DNA from: JAZDJP01 sp043803805
GTDB lineage: Bacteria > Planctomycetota > JAZDJP01
Assembly: GCA_043803805.1 (NCBI GenBank)
Contig: JAZDJP010000140.1
Coordinates: 1 to 7,384, forward strand
Length of the DNA: 7,384 bases
Direction of reading: 5' to 3'
In this document: positions 1 to 5,193 of the stretch, piece after piece
How positions within the stretch are numbered: the stretch's first letter is position 1
How the letters are laid out: every line of letters begins with the position of its first letter
The notes under the pieces: generated by a model
Seen by the model: the letters and a program-made list of their open reading frames with translations, nothing else
The model's database searches: none
Told to the model about the DNA's origin: nothing
Made by a program: the position numbers and the translations under genes

Positions 1-75
1 GATCTGGCGGTCCTGCGCCACCACCAGGGCGATCATCTGCTCCTTGGAAAGGTGTTGAAGTGCTGCAACTTCCAT
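1..75 (-). CDS. IS66-type transposase, N-terminal fragment (runs off window)
   Basis: Only the first 25 residues are inside the window. They begin MEVAALQHLSKEQ and continue MIALVVAQDRQI. This LSKEQ-x-IALV-x-AQ pattern is typical of the start of the large IS66-family transposase (TnpC), where it opens a leucine-rich coiled-coil and zinc-finger region preceding the DDE catalytic domain. Neither of those is visible here. The start ATG has no clear ribosome binding site, and a small A/T-stem hairpin lies just upstream at 101-121. Family assignment rests on a short stretch, so it is probable rather than certain. Confidence 0.62.
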   Translation of the reverse strand, partial: MEVAALQHLSKEQMIALVVAQDRQI

Positions 76-83
76 GTAGAATA

Positions 84-770
84 CTATCGTCCAGCCGGCG
101 AAAAATCTGCGTCGGATTTTTCTGGCCGTGAACGGTTACAAAAATCCTTACCAACTGGGAGTAGTCCAACAGTCTGGCACCAGCTTCGCAACTCCGGACC
201 GCTCACCGTCTCTTGCATCCTGTCAATGAGGTCGCGCGAAACAGCAATTGTTGTATTTGAAATCAACTGGACGTCTAACCGCTGGTCCGTATCCAGTCCG
301 AAATAGATTTTAAGACCGTGATACTCATCAACCTTTTCCGTGAGAGCCTCTCGTATAGCCTCAAAACGATGTTGCCCACCTATGATTTTGAGTGGCTTGT
401 CGGGATTATACTGCGTTGTGTACTCAGCAACGATATTGCTGAAACTTCGCCGAAGTCTTGCATCCTCCTGCATCTTCGAAAATGCAACATGGTCAACTTC
501 AATATCCCTATTCGCTCTATACTCTGCCTGCTCTTCCGGATCGAGAGGCACATCAATAGTCCCGAGTGTGGTGAGCTTGCTCGCTAATATATGACACTCA
601 CAGTAACGAGACAGATTGATTGCGTCTGTCAGAACCAAAAATTCATTTCCGATTTCCAGTGGAGCAAACCTTGAGAGAAACTCTTTCACAAGTGCATCGA
701 CATCGGGAATCGGATTTTTTATTCCCATGGGCACTTGGTTCCTTATTGCGATCGCCTTGTCATCGGGCAT
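84..770 (-). CDS. GGQHR/ParB-like domain protein, 3' end replaced by IS sequence
   Basis: The ATG at 770 is chosen over the longer open frame (to 890) because an AGGAGG motif lies at 785-780, 9 nt before it; the longer frame would overlap vsr. The 228-residue product carries IIGGQHRFEAIREAL around residues 129-143, the hallmark of ParB-like and DGQHR-type domains, followed by a helical region with LISNTTIAVSRDLIDRMQET. Relatives include chromosome-partition ParB proteins and DndB-like proteins of defence loci, so nucleotide binding or DNA-linked regulation is possible but unproven. About residue 206 onward the sequence comes from the IS66-type end and stops at 84, so the native C-terminus is missing. 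It is the last gene of the cassette, 94 nt after vsr. Its base composition is clearly more AT-rich than the genes to the right. The protein may be inactive. Confidence 0.72.
   Translation of the reverse strand: MPDDKAIAIRNQVPMGIKNPIPDVDALVKEFLSRFAPLEIGNEFLVLTDAINLSRYCECHILASKLTTLGTIDVPLDPEEQAEYRANRDIEVDHVAFSKMQEDARLRRSFSNIVAEYTTQYNPDKPLKIIGGQHRFEAIREALTEKVDEYHGLKIYFGLDTDQRLDVQLISNTTIAVSRDLIDRMQETVSGPELRSWCQTVGLLPVGKDFCNRSRPEKSDADFSPAGR
101..121. repeat. Hairpin with A/T-rich stem inside IS end
   Basis: AAAAATC (101-107) pairs perfectly with GATTTTT (115-121) across a 7-nt loop. It lies between the presumed IS terminus and the transposase start. Such a structure could weaken read-through transcription from the upstream operon into the transposase; this role is inference. 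Confidence 0.4.
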
Positions 771-864
771 TGGATCTCTCCTCCTACGATACGGACGTTG
801 TATTAAACCCGATTGGCAACTTGCTGTTCTGTAGTTTCGCCATTTTGCCTCTACCCCGACGACG

Positions 865-1353
865 TCACGAATGAACCCCGGCAAACCCACGACGGACTCG
901 GCGTAGTACTCCGTGCGATTGCTGGCTGCTCATTGCTCTCGGTGTAACCGACAGAAAAGCGTGAATTCGTTTCCTCAATTTGTCGCCGTCTCGTAGTTCA
1001 CATTCCCACACAATCAATACGTCCCATCCGGCGATGCGAAGGGCACGGCGTACCCTTGCGTCACGTCTCCGGTTTTCTTCCCGTTTTGCCTTCCAGAAAC
1101 CGGCGTTTGTGGCGGGTTTCACGCGCCCGTACTTGCATCGGTGCATGTGCCAGAAGCAACCATGCACAAGAACAACTTTCCGAAGGCGGGGGAGGACGAT
1201 ATCCGGCTTTCCCGGCAAACTGGTGACATTAAGTCGATACCGAAACCCCATTCGGTGAATCATGCTACGGACATGGCGTTCCGGATCCGTGTCCTTCCGT
1301 CGTATTCGCGCCATGCACCGTCGCCGTTGCTCCGTTGTCAGTACGTCGGTCAT
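865..1353 (-). CDS. vsr: Very short patch repair (Vsr) endonuclease
   Basis: The 162-residue product is a Vsr mismatch endonuclease, which nicks 5' of the T in T:G mismatches left by deamination of 5-methylcytosine and so starts very-short-patch repair. Seen: CMARIRRKDTDPE near the N-terminus, LPGKPDIVLP with the catalytic Asp at 51, then VHGCFWHMHRCKY giving His64 and His69 plus zinc ligands Cys66, His71 and Cys73, and VWECEL with Cys118 as the fourth ligand. Phe67, Trp68 and Trp87 fit the intercalating aromatics. These positions match E. coli Vsr almost exactly. The C-terminal 25 residues or so are a variable basic tail. Its ATG overlaps the stop of the EcoRII-type gene (ATGA), so translation is coupled. 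In E. coli the partner methylase is Dcm, acting at CCWGG; no methylase is present here. Confidence 0.95.
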   Translation of the reverse strand: MTDVLTTEQRRRCMARIRRKDTDPERHVRSMIHRMGFRYRLNVTSLPGKPDIVLPRLRKVVLVHGCFWHMHRCKYGRVKPATNAGFWKAKREENRRRDARVRRALRIAGWDVLIVWECELRDGDKLRKRIHAFLSVTPRAMSSQQSHGVLRRVRRGFAGVHS

Positions 1354-2207
1354 GCCGTGATTGCCAGAGTGTGTCGAACGGTGTCAACGAACTGCCGGAC
1401 CGTCAGAACTTCCATCCTCTCCACGGCAGGATACATACTGTGGAGTTTCTGCGGCACGACCAGAGAGACGCCCGAATCCCGCATTTCTGCCAGTTGCCTG
1501 GCGGAAATGCCTTTTTGAACCGTCAGAATGTGTTTCCTTCGCACACGGCGCGCCTCATTCAACACCTGCCGCCACCGGTCTTTGCACGTCGTTTTCACAC
1601 CAACCACAAAAAGCCGATCATCCGGCCAGCGGGGGTTTTCGTACTGCGCCTTGCCTGGGATCAGAACATCCGGTTCACCGTCCACGGATGGGCGTGCATC
1701 GAAGGGAATTTTCGCATCCCGCAACAAATAACCAACGTGATTTTCCAGTGCACGGCCAGCGCGAGATTTGCGGCGATTCATGATACGCGCAGCCGTTGAC
1801 AGAAAATCATCCACCGTGCTGAACTGTCGGCAGATTTCATCCTGACAAAGTAACCGTTCGGCCATCCTGAACAAGGCATACTCACGATCCATCAACAACA
1901 TAAGCCGATTGTCCGCCGTTTGTGTCGGGAAGGCCCGGACACACGCGAGAATTGAATCCCGTGTCACCGCGGAAAAGGTCTTCGTATCGGGAAAAGCGCG
2001 AAGCGGTTTCACAAAAGCGGCGAACCGTCGATGGATGCAGTCGTCTTCCGTTTCGGGTGGACGGGCAAGACCTTCATACAGCCCCCACGTTCCGATGACC
2101 TCCACTCCGAGACTGGCCTGAACGTCAGCAATATCGTCCGGCAGGTCAAACACAAACCCATGAAACGCGGTTTTCCCGGTCCGAATCAGAACCAACAGGT
2201 CGCCCAC
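1350..2207 (-). CDS. EcoRII-type type II restriction endonuclease
   Basis: The C-terminal half is the EcoRII catalytic domain of the PD-(D/E)XK fold. Counted from GTG 2207, SRAGRALENHVGYLL supplies Glu155, GEPDVLIPG supplies Asp180, VVGVKTTCKDRWRQVLNEA supplies Lys205 and Glu218, and the domain ends with QKGISARQLAEM and LVVPQKLH. The KTTCKDRWRQVLNEA block is the signature of enzymes cutting CCWGG-like sites. The product would cleave unmodified DNA in the cytoplasm. The effector-type N-terminal DNA-binding domain of EcoRII itself is not recognised; a different 130-residue N-terminal part is present. The start is uncertain: GTG 2207 has no ribosome binding site, and protein-like sequence in the same frame continues upstream (TRFGRDFPFLTTDN) to a stop at 2324-2322 without any ATG, GTG or TTG. 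The stop overlaps the vsr start. No cognate methyltransferase is visible. Family call is firm; recognition sequence is inferred. Confidence 0.9.
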   Translation of the reverse strand: MGDLLVLIRTGKTAFHGFVFDLPDDIADVQASLGVEVIGTWGLYEGLARPPETEDDCIHRRFAAFVKPLRAFPDTKTFSAVTRDSILACVRAFPTQTADNRLMLLMDREYALFRMAERLLCQDEICRQFSTVDDFLSTAARIMNRRKSRAGRALENHVGYLLRDAKIPFDARPSVDGEPDVLIPGKAQYENPRWPDDRLFVVGVKTTCKDRWRQVLNEARRVRRKHILTVQKGISARQLAEMRDSGVSLVVPQKLHSMYPAVERMEVLTVRQFVDTVRHTLAITA

Positions 2208-2251
2208 ATTGTCAGTGGTCAGGAATGGGAAATCGCGTCCGAAGCGTGTGA

Positions 2252-2485
2252 CTACTGCGTTTTGATCTGCTTGCGTATCGTTGCGCCAATATCGCGGAAA
2301 TGTTTGGCGATGCCCGCCGCTTCATCTGCACTGTCGCATTCCTCAGGTGCCCGAAATTCGTCGTCTTGGTCCAGATTACCGGCCAGATGTCCCGCAGTGT
2401 ATTCCCAAGACTCGGCTCGACTATCCACGGCATCAAGAATCTGAAAGACATCCGCCGACGGCAGTACCAACGAAAAAGTGGTCAT
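2252..2485 (-). CDS. Small acidic protein of unknown function in restriction cassette
   Basis: This 77-residue product is not recognised. It reads MTTFSLVLPSADVFQIL, then a glutamate- and aspartate-rich middle, and ends with DEAAGIAKHFRDIGATIRKQ. The predicted character is soluble and mostly helical, with no membrane segment or signal peptide. It is likely real because GAGGAG at 2498-2493 sits 7 nt before the ATG, and the gene begins 15 nt after the HNH gene ends. Its 3' part overlaps the upstream extension of the EcoRII-type frame, so it may serve as a leader for coupled translation of the nuclease or act as a small partner or controller. Those roles are inference. An alternative frame (2212-2451) looks less protein-like and lacks a comparable ribosome binding site. 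Confidence 0.6.
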   Translation of the reverse strand: MTTFSLVLPSADVFQILDAVDSRAESWEYTAGHLAGNLDQDDEFRAPEECDSADEAAGIAKHFRDIGATIRKQIKTQ

Positions 2486-2500
2486 CGTTCGTCTCCTCGC

Positions 2501-3274
2501 TTATCGGAACACGCGAGTATTGTGGTACTCCAAGGCTGCCGGATCCGGCGCAAAACGGGCAGGCATTCGGATGGTCTTTCCGTCCATGTCCAGCAATCCG
2601 ATCTGATGCAACGGCGTTACCGCCTTGATCTTCACTCTGTTCGAAACCCATACTGTCATGTCACATCGCACAGTCACAAGCCCCCGATCAAACGCTCGGT
2701 CGTGAAACGCGCAAAGAGCAATTCCATTTCGCGGATCGGCACGCTTGGCCTCGTCGCAACTCCACGGAACGATGTGACTTGCAGTCAGCATCTCGGTCAG
2801 GCACAATCCGCAGAATGAGCAAGTGAAATCGTAACTTGCCAGAACGGCATCGCGAAAGAAACCCTGCACGAGACGCACTTTCGTCTGTCGCGTTGTCTCG
2901 GTGGGTGTATCCCGTCCGGCCGCAAGAGCAAGGGACGAGTCATCCGCCTTACGCTCTCCCATTCCCATGTGCTCTCGCATCGTCGCGCCCGCAATAGCCA
3001 GAGATTCCCAATCATTACTGAAATCCTCCCACACCCGCCGGTCTTCTCGGCCCGCGTTGCTCAACCCATGAATACCACGCCGTTGTTGGGTCGGGTCGAA
3101 ACTCGCGAAGTTCACCAGTTTCATCGCCACTGCGCTTGGCGTTCTTCCAATCGCCTTTGCCAGTGCGATCACATCAGGATTACCCCGGTGTAGGCGACCA
3201 AAGGACGTCCGACAATAGAGGTCGAGCGTGACAACCAACTGTTCCCGGGTCCATTGGTTCTGTTTGGCGGTCAT
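2501..3274 (-). CDS. HNH endonuclease of restriction-enzyme type
   Basis: The 257-residue protein has two parts. An N-terminal region opens WTREQLVVTLDLYCRTSFGRLH and includes IGRTPSAVAMKLVNFASFDP, a pattern often found ahead of HNH nuclease domains in restriction-like proteins. The C-terminal HNH domain carries CSFCG (Cys152, Cys155), the LTASHIVPW segment with catalytic-type His167, then DPRNGIALCAFHDRAFDRG with His191 and Asp192. It should be a metal-dependent DNA nuclease, probably with a role against foreign DNA. ATG 3274 is preferred because TGAGG at 3285-3281 lies 6 nt before it; a GTG at 3286 overlaps the hicA stop and would add four residues. The gene starts 8 nt after hicA and ends 15 nt before the small protein gene, so it lies inside the same transcription unit. 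Substrate specificity cannot be read from the sequence. Confidence 0.88.
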   Translation of the reverse strand: MTAKQNQWTREQLVVTLDLYCRTSFGRLHRGNPDVIALAKAIGRTPSAVAMKLVNFASFDPTQQRRGIHGLSNAGREDRRVWEDFSNDWESLAIAGATMREHMGMGERKADDSSLALAAGRDTPTETTRQTKVRLVQGFFRDAVLASYDFTCSFCGLCLTEMLTASHIVPWSCDEAKRADPRNGIALCAFHDRAFDRGLVTVRCDMTVWVSNRVKIKAVTPLHQIGLLDMDGKTIRMPARFAPDPAALEYHNTRVFR

Positions 3275-3282
3275 CGGCAACC

Positions 3283-3462
3283 TCACGCCAAACCCAGATA
3301 GCGTAGAATGTGTTTGACCAAGTGTTCATCAATCTCACCGTGCCGAGGAACCGGTTGTTTTTTGCCCGTCTTCTGGTTCACGTAGATATCGTGATTGCCG
3401 CCGGAGCGGAGCAGAACACACCCTTCCCGATGAAGTTTTCGAAGCAAATCGCGCCGTTTCAT
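3283..3462 (-). CDS. hicA: HicA-type mRNA interferase toxin
   Basis: This 59-residue gene reads MKRRDLLRKLHREGCVLLRS, then GGNHDIYVN, a basic turn (KTGKKQPVPRH), and ends DEHLVKHILRYLGLA. This is the HicA pattern: a small double-stranded-RNA-binding-like fold whose conserved His (His24 in GGNHD) is needed for mRNA cleavage, followed by the PRHGEI strand and a C-terminal helix. The product would degrade mRNAs and halt growth when not bound by HicB. The ATG overlaps the hicB stop (ATGA), so the toxin is translationally coupled to its antitoxin. Gene order is antitoxin first, the reverse of the more common hicA-hicB arrangement. The HNH gene begins 8 nt downstream, tying the toxin to the restriction genes. 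Length and motifs are complete. Confidence 0.9.
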   Translation of the reverse strand: MKRRDLLRKLHREGCVLLRSGGNHDIYVNQKTGKKQPVPRHGEIDEHLVKHILRYLGLA

Positions 3463-3818
3463 GCCATAACCACTTCGCGGATTTGGTATTTTTCGGGCAC
3501 CTCATCAAGCGCCATCAGCATGAACGCCTCGCGGATGTTCCGTTCCAATTCCTCCAATGTCCGGCCCTGGGTCATGATTTCCGGGTGTTCGAGCAACTTG
3601 CCCAGCCAGAATTTCTTGTTCTTCCAATACACCAACGTCATCCGGCTGAACGCCGACGAACCTGCCGTTCCCGTATCCGCCGTTGAGTGAGCGGCGGCAT
3701 TCCCGAGCACCTTCAGCAAAAACTCTTTCTGGGATACGCGTTTCGCATACCGCTCGTTCTCGATCCATTCGTACAGTGTTTCCGGCACGTCCCGTATCAG
3801 AATCTGTCTCTTGGGCAT
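3459..3818 (-). CDS. hicB: HicB-type antitoxin with N-terminal ribbon-helix-helix-like segment
   Basis: The 119-residue product has an N-terminal RHH-like segment (QILIRDVPETLYEWIENERY, about residues 5-40), a Ala/Thr/Ser-rich linker, and a C-terminal HicB-like domain. The latter is marked by TLVYWKNKKFWLGKLLEHPE, then MTQGRTLEELERNIREAF and LDEVPEKYQ. It should bind and neutralise HicA and repress its own promoter. ATG 3818 is chosen because AGAGGTG stands about 5 nt before it; an in-frame ATG at 3857 lies within the operator and upstream of the likely mRNA start. Many HicB proteins place the DNA-binding part at the C-terminus, so the order here is reversed. A strong dyad operator lies immediately upstream at 3829-3867. 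The stop overlaps the hicA start. The RHH call is pattern-based and less certain than the HicB part. Confidence 0.87.
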   Translation of the reverse strand: MPKRQILIRDVPETLYEWIENERYAKRVSQKEFLLKVLGNAAAHSTADTGTAGSSAFSRMTLVYWKNKKFWLGKLLEHPEIMTQGRTLEELERNIREAFMLMALDEVPEKYQIREVVMA

Positions 3819-3828
3819 TTTTTCACCT

Positions 3829-3867
3829 CTGGGTAACATTGCTACTATTGATAGCAACTATACCCAG
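3829..3867. promoter_or_regulatory. 39-bp dyad operator, probable HicB autorepression site
   Basis: Two nested perfect arms are seen: CTGGGT (3829-3834) with ACCCAG (3862-3867), and TTGCTA (3839-3844) with TAGCAA (3852-3857), with equal 4-nt spacing between outer and inner arms on both sides and a 7-nt centre. The symmetry centre (3848) falls on the -10 box of the hicB promoter. Toxin-antitoxin operators commonly have this form. Binding by HicB is inferred. Confidence 0.7.
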
Positions 3868-3876
3868 AGCCGTCAA
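3848..3876 (-). promoter_or_regulatory. Sigma-70-type promoter of hicBA and the restriction cassette
   Basis: On the minus strand TTGACG (3876-3871) is separated by 17 nt from TATCAA (3853-3848), giving five of six and four of six matches to the -35 and -10 consensus. Transcription would start near 3841, about 20 nt before hicB. The -10 box lies within the dyad operator, so a bound repressor would block RNA polymerase. Confidence 0.55.
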
Positions 3877-3955
3877 CATCAAACTGTCGCGTTCTGTAAG
3901 TGTGTCCGTGGGGTGCTCAGTCGCTTTCTCCGGCCAACAAGAACGGAGGCTTTCC

Positions 3956-3971
3956 GTAACATACTATACCC
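3956..3971. repeat. Second copy of operator arms without the core
   Basis: GTAACAT directly followed by ACTATACCC (16 bp) repeats 3833-3839 and 3857-3865 of the hicB operator exactly, but the 17-bp core between them is absent. It lies about 100 bp upstream of the operator. It could be an auxiliary repressor site or a relic of rearrangement; nothing in the sequence decides this. Confidence 0.5.
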
Positions 3972-4047
3972 TGTTGCGTCTTGCCCCTCCGACTCCCTAC
4001 CGTCGTTGTTGCTTCCCGCCCGGCCCCGGCCCGCCGTTCCGTCGCCC

Positions 4048-5187
4048 CTATTGGTTGATGTGGATCACCTTCGCCGGCGGGAAGCCGTTGAAGAACGTGG
4101 ACGAGGCGTGGCTGTAGGCCCCGATGTTCGGGGAGTACACCAGGTCCCCCAGCGCCAGGTCCGGCAGTTCCTCGGAGAGCGAAATCGTGTCCAGGGCGTC
4201 GCACGTCGGCCCGAACACGGCGCTGATCGCCTTCTTCCCCTTCCGGAACGCCTTCACCCGGTATTTGCAGTGATCGAAGACGATCCCGGAGAACGTGTGG
4301 TAGACGCCGTCATCAATGTAATAGCAGGGCTTTCCGTCCCGGACCGCCTTGCCGATGACCTTGGCCACCAGCGTCGCCGCCGTCGCCACGAGGAACCGCC
4401 CCGGCTCGGCGAGGATCTCCATGCCGGGGGGGAACAACCGGGCGAACTCGGAATTCAACGTCTTCGCCAGAAGCCGGAGGGGCTTCACCGATTTGTCGTA
4501 GGGCGCCGGGAAGCCGCCGCCGATGTCGAGAATCTTCACCTCCGGATGGCCGCGCCCCCAGGCCTCCTCGAAAATATTCGCGGCAAGGTTCAGCGCCTGG
4601 ACATAATTCTCGAAGTTGGTCGTCTGACTCCCGACATGAAAGCTGAGGCCCTCCACCGTGATGCCGGCCCGGAAGGCCTCCTCGATGAGGTCCACGGCCT
4701 CGCCCGGGGACGCCCCGAACTTGGAGGAGAGTTCCACCATCGCCCCGGTGTTCGGGACCTTGAGGCGCAGCATCAACCCCGCGTGGGGCGCGAATTTCCG
4801 GGTCTTGTGGATTTCCTCGTAGTTGTCGTAGGTCACGAGCGGTTTGTATTTGTCCAGGGCCCGGAGCGTCTCGTTCGCGGAGATGGGGTTGGCGTAGATG
4901 ATCTTGTCCCAGATGTAGTCCTGGCGCGCCTTCTCGGGCAGGTGGCGGATGTACCGGTGGACAATGTCGAACTCCTCGATGGACGCGACGTCGAAGCTCG
5001 CCCCGGCCTCGTAGAGCGTCTTCACGATCGCAGGGTCCGGATTCGCCTTCACCGCGTAGTACGCCTGGACGCGCGGGAGGCATTTTTTGAACTCGGCATA
5101 GTTCCGCCGGAGTTCGTCGTGGTCCACGATGAAGAGGGGCGTCCCGTGCCGCCGGGCCAGATCCTGAAGCATTTTCAATCGGTTCAT
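4048..5187 (-). CDS. Ornithine decarboxylase, ODC-fold PLP enzyme
   Basis: This 379-residue enzyme belongs to the alanine-racemase-fold decarboxylases (group IV), which include eukaryotic-type ornithine, diaminopimelate and carboxynorspermidine decarboxylases. Seen: YYAVKANP with the PLP lysine Lys47, GASFDVASIEEF, YANPIS, SFHVGSQ (His184), LDIGGGFP for phosphate binding, EPGR (Glu261), DDGVYHTFSGIVFDH, GPTCDALD with catalytic Cys329, and GAYSHASSTFFNGF. The aspartate of FDH (about 305) sits where ornithine decarboxylases have the residue that binds the distal amino group, which favours ornithine over diaminopimelate. The product putrescine would feed the neighbouring homospermidine synthase. 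ATG 5187 is preferred because GGAG at 5200-5197 lies 9 nt away; ATG 5193, directly after the upstream stop, is only 3 nt from it. A specificity for lysine as well cannot be excluded. Confidence 0.88.
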   Translation of the reverse strand: MNRLKMLQDLARRHGTPLFIVDHDELRRNYAEFKKCLPRVQAYYAVKANPDPAIVKTLYEAGASFDVASIEEFDIVHRYIRHLPEKARQDYIWDKIIYANPISANETLRALDKYKPLVTYDNYEEIHKTRKFAPHAGLMLRLKVPNTGAMVELSSKFGASPGEAVDLIEEAFRAGITVEGLSFHVGSQTTNFENYVQALNLAANIFEEAWGRGHPEVKILDIGGGFPAPYDKSVKPLRLLAKTLNSEFARLFPPGMEILAEPGRFLVATAATLVAKVIGKAVRDGKPCYYIDDGVYHTFSGIVFDHCKYRVKAFRKGKKAISAVFGPTCDALDTISLSEELPDLALGDLVYSPNIGAYSHASSTFFNGFPPAKVIHINQ

Positions 5188-5193
5188 GGGCAT

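Larger units (their letters stand above)
1..151 (-). mobile_element. Left end of an IS66-type insertion sequence (partial)
   Basis: Seen: on the minus strand the segment starts with GTAAGG at 151, followed by TGTAACCGTTCACGGCC, and leads into a transposase start at 75. IS66-family ends commonly begin with GTAAG, and the short leader before the transposase fits members that carry only the large transposase gene. The ends cannot be paired because the other terminus lies outside the window. A target duplication, expected to be 8 bp in this family, would start at 152. The element interrupts the GGQHR-protein gene. The exact boundary is inferred from the motif and from the loss of protein-like sequence in the interrupted gene. 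Confidence 0.6.

Noticed and set aside
2252..2270. Possible programmed -1 frameshift from the small gene into the EcoRII-type frame
   Set aside because: The run of four A residues near the stop does not form a canonical X-XXY-YYZ slippery site and would favour the wrong direction; no clear downstream stem-loop was seen. The start problem is kept as a finding without this mechanism.
2212..2451. 79-residue minus-strand frame overlapping the small gene
   Set aside because: It lacks a good ribosome binding site and reads less like a protein than the 2252-2485 frame, which has GAGGAG at proper spacing.
3929..3957. Possible terminator hairpin after the decarboxylase gene
   Set aside because: CTCCG and CGGAG can pair, but the stem is short with an 11-nt loop and no T-run follows on the minus strand, so it is not supported as a terminator.
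4313..5083. 256-residue minus-strand open frame
   Set aside because: Alternative frame of the decarboxylase gene, dominated by Arg, Gly and Pro; the decarboxylase motifs are in the other frame.
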